64,000 bases of DNA from CAWCDJ01 sp963796485 (GTDB taxonomy: Bacteria; Acidobacteriota; Terriglobia; Bryobacterales; Bryobacteraceae): assembly GCA_963796485.1 (NCBI GenBank), contig CAWCLV010000012.1, positions 310,001 to 374,000 of the forward strand. Direction: 5' to 3'. How positions within the stretch are numbered: position 1 is the first letter of the stretch; each line of letters starts with the position of its first letter. Below, piece by piece: positions 8,258 to 18,036 of this stretch. Position numbers and translations under genes: made by a program. Below the pieces are notes generated by a model that had not been told where the DNA came from, searched no databases, and saw only the letters and a program-made list of their open reading frames with translations.

Positions 8258-10434
8258 CCGGACGTAGGGAGTTCCTGCAGCAATCCGCCGCGGTGCTGGC
8301 CACAGCGGGCATGGCTCCGTGGCAGAGCCAGGCCGAACCGGCGGGCGAAGAATGGTACGGCCGCCCCATGCGCTGGGCGCAACTGACGCTGGTGGAAGAC
8401 GACCCCGGCAACTACGACTTGCAGATGTGGCTGGATTATTTCGCCCGGACGCATTCGGATGCCGCCTGTCTTTCGGCCGGAGGGTGTGTCGCTTATTACC
8501 CGACGAAGATCCCGATGCACTATCGCAGCAAGTTCCTGGGAGACCGCGACTGCTTCGGCGATCTGGTGGCTGGGTGCCGGAAGCTTGGGATGAACGTGGT
8601 GGCCCGCACCGATCCGCACGCAGTGCACCAGGATGTCTACGATGCCCACCCCGACTGGATCGCCGTAGATGCGCAGGGGCGGAAGCGGAAGCACTGGGCC
8701 GATCCCGACCTGTGGGTGACCTGCGCGCTCGGTCCGTATAACTTCGAGTTCATGACCGATGTCACGCGCGAGATCATGACGCTCTACAAGGTGGACGGGA
8801 TCTTCAGCAACCGCTGGGCCGGCTCAGGCATGTGCTACTGCGGGCACTGCCAGGAGAACTTCCGCAAGTTCGCGGGTTTGGACCTGCCCCGGACGGGGAA
8901 CCCGCAAGACCCGGCGCGCCGGCAGTACATCGTTTGGCGGCAGCAGCGGCTGTTTGAACTCTGGCACCTTTGGGACCATGAGATCAAGAAGATCAACCCC
9001 GGCGCCAGCTACATTCCGAATGCCGGCGGAGGCGCGCTGAGCGACCTGGACATGAAGACCATCGGCGAACTGGCGCCGACGCTGTTCGCCGACCGTCAGG
9101 CGCGCCGTGGCGTGATGCCGCCGTGGTCCAACGGGAAGAACGGCAAAGAGTACGCCGCGACACTGGGCAACAAGGCGATCGTCGGCATCTTCAGCATGGG
9201 TGTGGAAGAACCGTACCGCTGGAAGGACTCGGTGCAGAACAAAGAAGAGATCCAGCTTTGGGCGGTGGACGGGATCGCCCACAACCTGCGCCCCTGGTTC
9301 ACCAAGTTCAACGGGAAGGTGATCGATAAGCGCTGGATGAAGCCGGTGGAAGAGCTCTACGTGTGGCACTACCGCAATGAGCGCTACCTCCGGAATGAAA
9401 GGTCCCTGGCGCGCGTGGGCCTGGTCTACTCACAGCAGACGGCCGCGTTTTACGGGGGCGAGCAGGCACATGCCAAGGTCGAGGACCATGCCCTCGGGTT
9501 TTACCAGGCGCTGGTGGAAGCGCGGATCCCGTTCGATATGGTGCATGACCGGCTGCTCGATCCCGCGCACATTGCGCGCTTCCGGACGCTGATACTGCCC
9601 AACATCGCGGCGCTTTCGACAGCGCAATGCCGGCAACTCGCGGAGTACGTCCAGGCCGGCGGGAACCTGGTGGCCACGCACGAGACGTCCTTGTACGACG
9701 AGTGGGGCGTGAGGCGCGCGGACTTCGGGCTGGCTTCCTTATTCGGGGCGAAGTTCGAGGGCCGGGTCGATACGGACGTCCACAATTCCTACCTCAACGT
9801 GGATAAGGATCCGCGAACGGGCGCGTTCCACCCGATCGTCCACGGCCTCGAAGATGCCACCCGCATTATCAACGGCACGAAGTGGGTGCACGCGAAGCCG
9901 GCGGATGCGATGCACTCGCCGCTGACGCTGGTACCCTCGTATCCGGACCTGCCGATGGAAGAGGTGTGGGCGCGGGTGCCGCACACGGACACCCCCGGAT
10001 TGTACGCGCGCCAGTCCGGCAAAGGACGCGTGGTGTACTTCCCCTTCGACGTGGACCGCACGTTTTGGGAGATCCTCTCGCCGGATCACGGCGCGCTGCT
10101 GAAGAACGCCGTCCGCTGGGCTCACGACGAAGAGCAGCCGCTGGCGGTGGAAGGGAGGGGCGTGCTGGACGTTTCATTGTGGATGCAGAAGGATTCCATG
10201 ACGGCCCACCTGGTGAACCTGACCAACCCGATGATGATGAAAGGGCCGGTACGGGAAATCCTGCCCGCGCCGCCGCAGCAGGTCCGCATCCGGGTGCCGG
10301 AAGGGCGTCGGGTCCGCAAGGTGAGCCTGCTGGTGAGCGGCAGGACGCCATCGAGCCGGATCAGCGGGAACGTGGTGAGCCTGGAACTTCCTTCGGTCGA
10401 GTTGCACGAAGTGGTGGCCGTCGATCTGGCTTAG
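8254..10434 (+). CDS. Exported GH42/hGHL6-like glycoside hydrolase candidate, first of a tandem pair
   Basis: 726 residues. A Tat leader (TGRREFLQQSAAVLATAG) precedes an alpha/beta-barrel region that starts WYGRPMRWAQLTLVEDDPG and includes VDGIFSNRW and a CYCGHCQENF metal- or disulfide-type motif seen in hypothetical glycosyl hydrolase 6 proteins. From about residue 385 a flavodoxin-like beta-galactosidase trimerisation domain follows (RVGLVYSQQTAAFYGG and LILPNIAALSTAQCRQLAEY). The C-terminus is a small beta domain. The start overlaps the stop of the dehydrogenase remnant, and the next gene follows after seven bases, so they are probably one operon. Catalytic residues and substrate are not established. 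Confidence 0.75.
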   Translation: MTGRREFLQQSAAVLATAGMAPWQSQAEPAGEEWYGRPMRWAQLTLVEDDPGNYDLQMWLDYFARTHSDAACLSAGGCVAYYPTKIPMHYRSKFLGDRDCFGDLVAGCRKLGMNVVARTDPHAVHQDVYDAHPDWIAVDAQGRKRKHWADPDLWVTCALGPYNFEFMTDVTREIMTLYKVDGIFSNRWAGSGMCYCGHCQENFRKFAGLDLPRTGNPQDPARRQYIVWRQQRLFELWHLWDHEIKKINPGASYIPNAGGGALSDLDMKTIGELAPTLFADRQARRGVMPPWSNGKNGKEYAATLGNKAIVGIFSMGVEEPYRWKDSVQNKEEIQLWAVDGIAHNLRPWFTKFNGKVIDKRWMKPVEELYVWHYRNERYLRNERSLARVGLVYSQQTAAFYGGEQAHAKVEDHALGFYQALVEARIPFDMVHDRLLDPAHIARFRTLILPNIAALSTAQCRQLAEYVQAGGNLVATHETSLYDEWGVRRADFGLASLFGAKFEGRVDTDVHNSYLNVDKDPRTGAFHPIVHGLEDATRIINGTKWVHAKPADAMHSPLTLVPSYPDLPMEEVWARVPHTDTPGLYARQSGKGRVVYFPFDVDRTFWEILSPDHGALLKNAVRWAHDEEQPLAVEGRGVLDVSLWMQKDSMTAHLVNLTNPMMMKGPVREILPAPPQQVRIRVPEGRRVRKVSLLVSGRTPSSRISGNVVSLELPSVELHEVVAVDLA

Positions 10435-10441
10435 GAGTTCC

Positions 10442-12415
10442 ATGACGAATCGCGCAGTGGTGATGATCGCACTTCTGGCAGCTTCCGCATCCGCTTCCGC
10501 ACAGGAGGGCTGGTGGATGCGGGAACCCATCCGCTGGGTCCAGACCAACCTGCGGCAGACGGATGCGGGACTGAACGCCACCCACCTCATAGATCAACTC
10601 GTCCGCATGCGGGCCAATGTGCTGCTGGAGGGAATGGGCGGGATCGCGGCGTATTATCCGACCACTACCGAATTCCACTATCCCAGCCCGCAGCTTCCTC
10701 CGGGCCGCGACATGTTTGGCGACGTGCTTCGCGAAGCGCACGCGCATCACATCCGCGTGGTCGGAAGGTTCGATTTCAGCAAGACGCCGAAAGCCGTGTT
10801 CGACGCTCACCCGGAATGGTTCTTCCGGCAGGCAAACGGCGAGCCGGTGATTTACAACGGCCTGTACTCCACCTGCATCAACGGCGGCTACTACCGGGTA
10901 CAGGCGATGAAGATCCTCAGCGAGGCGCTGGAAAAGTACGACGTGGACGGGCTGTTCTTCAACATGTTCGGCAACCAGTCGCGGGACTATAGCGGGCGTG
11001 CCGTGGGCCTGTGCCATTGCGACACCTGTAAGCGGCTGTACCGGGAACAATTCCATAAGGCGATCCCCGACACGCCGGATGCCGACTACCGGAAATTCAT
11101 GTTCCGCTCATCGCGCCAGGTGGCGGCGGCGATCGGCAAACTGATTCGCGAAAAGCGCCCGCAGGCCGGGTACTTCAACTATATCCAGGAGTACACGGAC
11201 GGGATCATGTCGGAGTCGAATACGGCCGTCGCGCGCCCGCTGCCGCTCTGGCCGTATTCGGCGAGCGACAACGTGAATCGCGCGCGCAACAGCCAGCCGG
11301 GCAAAATGTCGGTGAACCTGAACATGCAGTTTGTGGATTACTGGTGGCGGTTCGCGACCGTGCCGGGCCAGGAGATCGCCTTGCGGTCCTGGCAGAACAT
11401 GGCTCATGGCGGCGCCCTCACGTTCGAAGTGAACGGCACGCTCGATCTCCAGGACCGGCAGGCGCTCGAAGCAGTGACCCCGATATTCCAGTGGGCGGCC
11501 GCGCACGAGAGTTATTTCGCCGGGGAAACCAGTGCCGCGAAGGTGCTGCTGTTGGGCGCGCCCTCGGATACGGGGCGGACTTACAATACGGAATCGTACC
11601 GCGGCATTTTCCGGCTCCTCAGCGAAGAGCACATCCCGTTCGCGGTATCGGACAACATGAACTGGCTGGGCAAGCGGGATTTCGACGTGGTCATCGCAAC
11701 CGATTGGGCGCCCGCCGGTTTGCGCCAGTTCGCGGAGAAGGGCGGCAAGGTGCTGATCGCCGGAGCGGCAAAACCGGAGTTCGATGTGGCGCCCGTGGAG
11801 CGGACGGAACGGGACGTGAAGGGGTACATCCGGGTCCGCGACCACGCCGCGTTTCCGTCATTGAAGAGCACGGATTTGCTGCTGCTGAACGGCCCGTTCA
11901 CGGTTTTGAGGACCGCGGGACCGCACGAACTGACGCTCATCCCGCCTTCGATGATCGGACCTCCGGAGTTCGTCCACATCGACATGAAGGATACGGATAC
12001 ACCTGCAATCGCCACCGGGCGGATCGGTAGCGGAACGGCGGTGTGGATTCCGTGGGACCTTGGCGGCTTGTACTACCGGCTCAGCCTGCCCGCCCATGCG
12101 GCCTTGTTCCGCGACGTTTTCGATCGCCTGGAGGCGCGGCGGCAGATTCGGACCGACGCGCATCCGCTGGTAGAGATGAGCCTGATGCGGCAGGGCGGAC
12201 GGACCCTGTTGCACCTGATCAATTTGAGCGGGCATTCCGGGACAGGTTACTTCGCGCCGGTGCCGATGGGTTCCATCCACGTGCAGGTCGCGGGCGAATT
12301 CCGGTCCGCGAGAACACTGCGCACGCCCCGCACGATCGCGGTGCGAACGGCCGGCGGGTATAGCGAGTTTACGGTATCGGGCCTAAAGGATTACGAATTG
12401 GTGGTTCTGCAGTAG
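10442..12415 (+). CDS. Exported GH42/hGHL6-like glycoside hydrolase candidate, second of a tandem pair
   Basis: 657 residues, paralogue of the preceding protein with the same architecture. It has a Sec-type signal peptide (VVMIALLAASASASAQ) instead of a Tat leader, then WWMREPIRWVQTNLRQTDAG, VDGLFFNMFGNQ, the CHCDTCKRLY motif, and a trimerisation-like domain near residue 370 (AKVLLLGAPSDTGRTYN). AGGAGTTCC precedes the ATG. The change of export route between two neighbouring duplicates suggests divergence after duplication. Together with the TonB receptor that follows 27 bases later, the pair probably processes an imported oligosaccharide. Substrate unknown. Confidence 0.75.
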   Translation: MTNRAVVMIALLAASASASAQEGWWMREPIRWVQTNLRQTDAGLNATHLIDQLVRMRANVLLEGMGGIAAYYPTTTEFHYPSPQLPPGRDMFGDVLREAHAHHIRVVGRFDFSKTPKAVFDAHPEWFFRQANGEPVIYNGLYSTCINGGYYRVQAMKILSEALEKYDVDGLFFNMFGNQSRDYSGRAVGLCHCDTCKRLYREQFHKAIPDTPDADYRKFMFRSSRQVAAAIGKLIREKRPQAGYFNYIQEYTDGIMSESNTAVARPLPLWPYSASDNVNRARNSQPGKMSVNLNMQFVDYWWRFATVPGQEIALRSWQNMAHGGALTFEVNGTLDLQDRQALEAVTPIFQWAAAHESYFAGETSAAKVLLLGAPSDTGRTYNTESYRGIFRLLSEEHIPFAVSDNMNWLGKRDFDVVIATDWAPAGLRQFAEKGGKVLIAGAAKPEFDVAPVERTERDVKGYIRVRDHAAFPSLKSTDLLLLNGPFTVLRTAGPHELTLIPPSMIGPPEFVHIDMKDTDTPAIATGRIGSGTAVWIPWDLGGLYYRLSLPAHAALFRDVFDRLEARRQIRTDAHPLVEMSLMRQGGRTLLHLINLSGHSGTGYFAPVPMGSIHVQVAGEFRSARTLRTPRTIAVRTAGGYSEFTVSGLKDYELVVLQ

Positions 12416-12442
12416 AACCGCGGAGGGTTGAGGGGTCAACCT

Positions 12443-15400
12443 ATGAAGCTGGCAAAACAGGAAAGCTGGAGGTGTGTCTTGAAGAGCTATTTGCGCTACG
12501 CCGCGCTGCTCGCGATGAGCGCGCAAGTCATTTTCGCCCAGGTCGCGACAGGCACGATCACGGGCTATGTACACGATTCGAGCGACGCCGCGATCCTCGG
12601 CGCGAAAATCAGCATTGTCGAATCCGAAACCGGTGAACACCGCGACACGGTGACGAATGATCGAGGCGAATTCAACGCGCCGTACCTGCGCCGTGGCCTG
12701 TATTCGGTCACGGTGACCGCACCGGGATTCAAAACCCAGTCATTTAGCGGAATCACCCTGGCCGTAGATCAGGCCGTTCGGCTGCCTGTCACGATGCAGC
12801 CGGGCGTGGTGGAACAGTCGGTGGAGGTGACAGCGGCGGCTCCGCTTTTGGACAGCGTCACTTCGTCTCTCGGGCAGGTGATCGATAACAAGAAGGTGGT
12901 GGATCTGCCGCTGAACGGGCGCAATCCCTTCGCGCTCGGGCTGCTCTCCGGGTTTTCGGCGCCGGTGAAGGGCGTCGCGTCGAACCTTCCGTTCGTCGCC
13001 GGAGGCGGGCGATGGCAGAACAACGACGTGCTGCTGGATGGCATCGACAACAACACGATGGCGACGGCAGGCGGTATCGGCGTGACGGGGATCAACTATA
13101 TCCCGTCGGTGGACGCGGTGGCGGAATTCAAAGTCAAGACCAACAATTACAGCGCGGAGTTCGGGCGTTCTTCGGGGACGATCGTCAGCGCGACCACGAA
13201 ATCGGGGACGAACCAATTCCACAGTGCGATCTGGGAGTTTGTGCGCAACGAGCAGTTCGATGCCAACAACTTCTTTTCCAACGCCTCCCGCACGCCGCGA
13301 CAGCCCTTCAAGCAGAACCAGTTCGGATTTACGCTGGGCGGGCCGGTGCTGGTGCCCAAGATGTACAACGGCCGCAACAAGACGTTTTTCTTTTTCGACT
13401 ACGAGGGCCTGCGCCGGTCTACCAGCGCTTCCTCGAGTCTGAAGGATATTCCGCCGGACGCCTTCCGCGCGGGCGACTTCTCGAGTTTCAAACCGCGCAT
13501 CTATGATCCTCGCGCACGTGTGGCAGGGGCGAACGGAGTGGTAACCAGCACCCCGTTTCCGAACAACCAGATCCCGGCTTCGATGCTGAACGCCGGAGCG
13601 ATGGCGACTCTGAAGCTTCTGCCGGGAGCGAATGTGGGCGCGCCCGGTGCGCAATCGGCAAATTACCTGTTCCTGGCCAGCCAGCCGTTCGACAGCAATC
13701 AATACGACATCAGGGTGGACCATCAGTTTTCGAGCAACAACACACTCTTCGGACGTTATTCCCGGGGACTGCAGTCGAGTACAAATCCGGGAAATTTCTC
13801 CGGCTTCCTCGGCGGCGGGACGACTAACATCAATAACTCGATCAACACCATTCTCGACGACACGTATGTCTTCTCGGCGAACGTGGTCAACGAGGCACGC
13901 GCCGGCTATACGCGGCACAACGGAAGCCTCGAAGTGTCGAACCTCGCGCAGGGCTTGCAGTTTGCGAACCAAAACGGCATCGCAGTGTATCCGTTTCCCG
14001 TGCAGATGTTTCCGAATATCGTGTTTTCCCCGTCGGGGCTGACGAGCGGAAGCCAGTCGTTTACCGGGCTGGGACCTTCGGGGCCGAATCTCAACGTCGA
14101 AAACATCTTTCAGGGATCAGACGACCTGACGTGGAACAAAGGCAGCCACGTGTTCAAGATGGGAGGCGACGTGCGGCGGCGCCGGTTCGACACGGAATAC
14201 GGCAGCGGACAGACGGTCTTCGGTTCGATCTTCAGCTCGTCTTCGAACGATCCGGGATCGGGTTCGCCGCTGGCCGACTTCCTGATGGGCTTCCCGGCGC
14301 AGCTTACGGGAACCGAACTGCCCGACTGGGCACGGCTTCGAGACATCTACGCGGGCGTCTACTTCCAGGACGACTGGCGCGTGACTTCGCGGCTCACCTT
14401 GAATCTGGGATTGCGGTATGAGTTATTCACGCAGCCGGTGGATGCGCGCGACCGCGGCTCGCTGTTCGACGCCGCAACCGGAAAACTGGTGGTTCCGGGG
14501 CAGGCAGGATACACACGGGCGATCGTGGATGGGCACCATCTCAACCTGGCTCCGCGGTTCGGCTTCGCCTACGCCGCCAGCCAGAAGCTGACGGTGCGCG
14601 GTGGCGCCGGAGTGTTCTTCGGGCCGCGATCCCCCAATCAGCAGACCACCCTCTTCGGCTCGAACCCGCCGAATGCGCCGACGGTGATCACGCCGTCTGT
14701 CAGCGCAAACAGTACGTTGGCGCCGCCGATCAGTATCGGCACGCCCATCCAGCTCGGTCCCACGAGCGCCGACCTCAGCACGTTCACGCCGCAGAACCCG
14801 CTTGGACTCCTCATCCGCACGGCGGATTTCGCGAACAGCCGGCCGGCGGACGTCTACCAGTGGAATCTCGGGCTCCAGTACCAACTGGCGCGCGACCTCG
14901 TGGTGGAAGCGGCGTACGCAGGCGCCCGCGGGACACACCTCACGACGCGCGTCAATCTCAACCAGATCCCTTGGAACCGGGCGATGGCCGGCTTTACAAC
15001 ACAAGCGGACCGCATGTTTCCGAACGTCGGAAACCAGGTAGTGATGGACTCTTCGATGGGGAACAGTTTCTACAATGCGCTGAACGTTCGCATCGAGAAG
15101 CGGCTGGGATCCGGGCTCAATTTCCTGGTGAATTACACCTGGTCGAAGAACCTGGAAAGCGGCTCGGGCGGCAACAGCGCCATGCAACAGAACGGCGGGA
15201 CCACGAACCCGTTGGACAGCTGGAACCTCCAGAAGGAGAAATCATACTCGGCCATGGACGTACCGCAGGTGTTTGTGATGAGCGCCGGCTATGAGCTGCC
15301 GTTCGGGGGCGGAAAACGGTGGGGCAACCAAAATCGTATGATCCGCGCGGTGGCCGGCGGCTGGCAGGTGAATGGGATCTTCACCAAGGAGAGCGGCTTT

Positions 15401-15847
15401 CCAACGGACGTCCGGAGTGGAATCGTGGCGGCGGCCAACCAGTTGTTCGCCACGTTCAATGTTCCGGACGCGGTGCAGGGCGTTTCGATGTACCTGCCGA
15501 ACCCGGGACCGAATGGGTGGTTCAATCCGGCCGCCTTCACTCAGCCGGGGAACGTAATCAACGCACGCGGCACACCGCTTACGTATTTCGGCGACCTGGC
15601 GCGGCGCGCGGGACGCGGTCCGGGAACAACGAACCTGGATGCCTCGCTGTTCCGCAACTTCGCCGTCCGCGAGCATGTGAACGTTCAGTTCCGCGCGGAG
15701 GCATTCAATGTGTCGAACACGCCGGCATTTTTCCTGCCGAGCGCGGCGAGCCCGGCGCTGACGATCGGGAACGCGAATTTCGGGAGGCTGACCTCCTCGT
15801 CCGCCACCGGGCGGCAGTTGCAGTTCGGGTTGAAGCTGTTGTTTTAA
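12443..15847 (+). CDS. TonB-dependent receptor with carboxypeptidase-regulatory-like N-terminus
   Basis: Complete outer-membrane receptor of 1134 residues. A signal peptide ending near IFAQ is followed by a regulatory-like beta-sandwich (GTITGYVHDSSDAAILGAKI). The plug contains LPLNGRNPFALGLLSG and LLDGIDNNTM, and the long barrel ends in the typical C-terminal aromatic strand (RQLQFGLKLLF). GAGGGG precedes the ATG. A TTG at 12479 with GGAGG upstream would give a tidier signal peptide (MKSYLRYAALLAMSAQ) and is a fair alternative start. It follows the two glycosidase candidates in the same direction and is followed by an esterase, as in a glycan-utilisation locus. No SusD-type lipoprotein is present, as usual for Acidobacteria. 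Confidence 0.95.
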   Translation: MKLAKQESWRCVLKSYLRYAALLAMSAQVIFAQVATGTITGYVHDSSDAAILGAKISIVESETGEHRDTVTNDRGEFNAPYLRRGLYSVTVTAPGFKTQSFSGITLAVDQAVRLPVTMQPGVVEQSVEVTAAAPLLDSVTSSLGQVIDNKKVVDLPLNGRNPFALGLLSGFSAPVKGVASNLPFVAGGGRWQNNDVLLDGIDNNTMATAGGIGVTGINYIPSVDAVAEFKVKTNNYSAEFGRSSGTIVSATTKSGTNQFHSAIWEFVRNEQFDANNFFSNASRTPRQPFKQNQFGFTLGGPVLVPKMYNGRNKTFFFFDYEGLRRSTSASSSLKDIPPDAFRAGDFSSFKPRIYDPRARVAGANGVVTSTPFPNNQIPASMLNAGAMATLKLLPGANVGAPGAQSANYLFLASQPFDSNQYDIRVDHQFSSNNTLFGRYSRGLQSSTNPGNFSGFLGGGTTNINNSINTILDDTYVFSANVVNEARAGYTRHNGSLEVSNLAQGLQFANQNGIAVYPFPVQMFPNIVFSPSGLTSGSQSFTGLGPSGPNLNVENIFQGSDDLTWNKGSHVFKMGGDVRRRRFDTEYGSGQTVFGSIFSSSSNDPGSGSPLADFLMGFPAQLTGTELPDWARLRDIYAGVYFQDDWRVTSRLTLNLGLRYELFTQPVDARDRGSLFDAATGKLVVPGQAGYTRAIVDGHHLNLAPRFGFAYAASQKLTVRGGAGVFFGPRSPNQQTTLFGSNPPNAPTVITPSVSANSTLAPPISIGTPIQLGPTSADLSTFTPQNPLGLLIRTADFANSRPADVYQWNLGLQYQLARDLVVEAAYAGARGTHLTTRVNLNQIPWNRAMAGFTTQADRMFPNVGNQVVMDSSMGNSFYNALNVRIEKRLGSGLNFLVNYTWSKNLESGSGGNSAMQQNGGTTNPLDSWNLQKEKSYSAMDVPQVFVMSAGYELPFGGGKRWGNQNRMIRAVAGGWQVNGIFTKESGFPTDVRSGIVAAANQLFATFNVPDAVQGVSMYLPNPGPNGWFNPAAFTQPGNVINARGTPLTYFGDLARRAGRGPGTTNLDASLFRNFAVREHVNVQFRAEAFNVSNTPAFFLPSAASPALTIGNANFGRLTSSSATGRQLQFGLKLLF

Positions 15848-15974
15848 GATTTGGGCCGAAATACCCGGTGACGCAATTGGCTAAAATACCGCTTTCATTC
15901 AACGTCGCCGCCCCTTGCTGCGGAAGGGATCGCGCGGAGCGCACGACGCGGCACGCATTACTTTAGGAGGACCG

Positions 15975-17195
15975 ATGAGAACTTTGACATTAGTGCTGCT
16001 CGGCTGCGCATGGTGCTGGGGGCAGGCGCCGGACGAATGCAAACCTTCAACGCTGAACATTCCGGGGGCGCCCTACCCCTGTGTTCATCCGGACCGCGGA
16101 GTGACCTTCCGGGTGTCGGCGCCCGGTGCGCAGAAAGTCCAGGTGCGTTTGGGCGGCGCTCACGATATGACGCGCGGGCAGGACGGCCTGTGGACCGTGA
16201 CCATACCTCCGCAGGTCGTAGGCTTCCACTACTACAGCATCGTGATCGATGGCGCCGTGGTGGCGGACCCGGCGACACGCACGTTCTTCGGATCGGGATG
16301 GGACAATAGCGGGATCGAAATTCCCGAGCCTGAGGCGGATGCGGCCTATTACTCCGCCAGGGACGTGCCGCACGGGCAGGTGAGCCAGCGGTGGTATTAC
16401 TCCAAAGTTACGGGCAAGTGGCGCCGCTGCTACGTGTACACACCGCCGGATTACGACAGCAGCCGGGCGCGCTACCCGGTTCTCTACCTGTTTCATGGCT
16501 GGGGTGAGAACGAGCAGGGCTGGCATAGCCAGGGGCACGTCGACTTCATCATGGACAACCTCATCGCCGGGAAGAAGGCCAAGCCCATGATCGTCGTGAT
16601 GGATAATCTCAATGCGGTCAAGCCGGGCGAGGACGCAAGCCTGTATTCCGCGCGCGGCGTCATTACCAGCCGCTCGATTGCGGACGCAGCGCCGGTTCCC
16701 GGCGGACGCGGCGCCACCAGCGGACGCGGCGGACGGGGCGGCTTCCCCACGAACTGGGGCGGCGCCTTCACGGAAATGTTGCTCACCGATCTGATTCCCA
16801 CGGTGGAGCGGACATATCGTGTGGCGCCGGGACGCGAGAACCGCGCCATGGCCGGTCTTTCGATGGGCGGTATGCAATCGTTCCTGACCGTGCTCTCGAA
16901 CCTCGACAAATTTGCGTACCTCGGCGGCTTCAGCGGCAGCACGGGCGGCCGTGGCGGATTCGATCCAAAGACCTCGAACAACGGCGTGTTCGCGGATGCC
17001 ACCGCGTTCAATAAGAGGATGAAGGTCCTGTTCCTGGGAATCGGCTCCGTGGAAGGCCCGGGTACCAGGACTTTCAGCGAGGAATTGACTAAGGCCGGGA
17101 TCAAGAACGTCTATTTCGAGTCGCCCGGCACCGCCCACGAGTGGCTGACGTGGCGCCGCTGTCTGAACGATTTCGCTCCGCGACTTTTCAAATAG
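15975..17195 (+). CDS. Secreted esterase of the enterochelin/feruloyl-esterase (esterase D) family with N-terminal E-set domain
   Basis: 406 residues. A signal peptide (MRTLTLVLLGCAWCWGQA) precedes a CBM48/E-set-like domain (VTFRVSAPGAQKVQVRLGG, about residues 40-115) and an alpha/beta-hydrolase domain with LYLFHGWGENEQGW and the nucleophile motif GLSMGGMQS. The likely charge-relay His is in GTAHEW near the C-terminus. A Gly/Arg-rich insertion (about residues 235-260) separates two core strands. The same layout occurs in enzymes that cleave acetyl or feruloyl esters from xylan. TAGGAGGA lies six bases before the ATG. It may remove ester groups from the glycan handled by the neighbouring glycosidases and receptor. 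Confidence 0.88.
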   Translation: MRTLTLVLLGCAWCWGQAPDECKPSTLNIPGAPYPCVHPDRGVTFRVSAPGAQKVQVRLGGAHDMTRGQDGLWTVTIPPQVVGFHYYSIVIDGAVVADPATRTFFGSGWDNSGIEIPEPEADAAYYSARDVPHGQVSQRWYYSKVTGKWRRCYVYTPPDYDSSRARYPVLYLFHGWGENEQGWHSQGHVDFIMDNLIAGKKAKPMIVVMDNLNAVKPGEDASLYSARGVITSRSIADAAPVPGGRGATSGRGGRGGFPTNWGGAFTEMLLTDLIPTVERTYRVAPGRENRAMAGLSMGGMQSFLTVLSNLDKFAYLGGFSGSTGGRGGFDPKTSNNGVFADATAFNKRMKVLFLGIGSVEGPGTRTFSEELTKAGIKNVYFESPGTAHEWLTWRRCLNDFAPRLFK

Positions 17196-17243
17196 GGGCC
17201 ATATCGGCGCCATCGCCCCGGAATGCGTCACCGGACGCACGGA

Positions 17244-17390
17244 GTTATCGGCGGCCGCGGAGGTCGCGTTCCTGAAGATCGGCCAGGTGGGAACTCCCTG
17301 GCCGTTGGGGTCGCCGCGCTTGGCGAAGTTCGTCCAATAGGTGGCCATGGCGTCGGAAATCGCGTCGTCCTGTTTGGTGATCTGCGGATT
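17244..17390 (-). pseudogene. C-terminal fragment of a type-B carboxylesterase
   Basis: Read leftwards, this stretch gives DAISDAMATYWTNFAKRGDP and GVPTWPIFRNAT, the conserved C-terminal segment of type-B carboxylesterases (compare AWVNFARTGNPS in the intact gene at 18037). No start or catalytic core can be found in the flanks. It is on the opposite strand from the intact carboxylesterase and therefore is not simply its displaced end. Confidence 0.7.
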
Positions 17391-18036
17391 CGATGGGCAG
17401 CCGCAACTTGCAGGAGAGACTCGCAACCGGCAGGCGACCGCAGCCGGTGTTCGTTGCCGGCCTCCTTGCGCCGCCAGGCGCGAAGCCGCAATCAGTACCG
17501 CTGCCCTTCCAAACACGGAGCAAGGGCCAACCTTCCGCTGTTCGATGCCGCGGTTCCCCCGGAGCCGCTTCACGCATTACATTTCAACCTGCGGGACGAA
17601 ACGCTGGGGGACCACCGCTGCTGTTCCGCGATTAGCGCACGACGGCATTCTCATTCGCCTGGAGGAATCACGGCACGTGTAAGCGCTTGCCGCGGTGCAT
17701 GCCGCCCGTTCTGATCTTATTGACACGACCGGATGACGGAGGGGATTTGAAAACGCATTCAACCTGTGCTAGCGTCTCTCGAAGAGCGGTTTCTCCGCCG
17801 CGTACCATGGGTCGGCGGAGTCTGAGGTGTTCGCATCATGATCCGATACGGATGGTTCGGCGCCCTCATCTGGCTGATAATCGCGCCTGTCGCGCCCGGG
17901 CGACAGCGCGTCGTATCGGGGCGGCTCGCGAGCGGCACCGACGTCGCGTTTGTCCGCGGACACCGCCGTGGATCTCTGTCAACCACCTGCACGGCATCAC
18001 GGGCGCGGTCATGAAGACGCCTTGAGAGGAGACACA
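17391..18036. other. Gene-free stretch upstream of the carboxylesterase
   Basis: I find no supportable coding region, RNA or repeat. Open frames here are short, have no family resemblance and no ribosome binding site. Given the esterase fragments on both sides, this is probably decaying DNA. A TTGACA near 17720 is not followed by a recognisable -10. Confidence 0.5.

Noticed and set aside
7441..8694. Leftward frame with Pro/His/Arg repeats across the G-rich tract
   Set aside because: The repetitive translation comes from the GGCGGTGGT tract, and both ends are antisense to other genes.
16047..17573. Leftward open frame of 508 codons
   Set aside because: Most of it is antisense to the esterase gene. 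Only the short stretch at 17244-17390 matches carboxylesterases, so it is reported as a fragment only.
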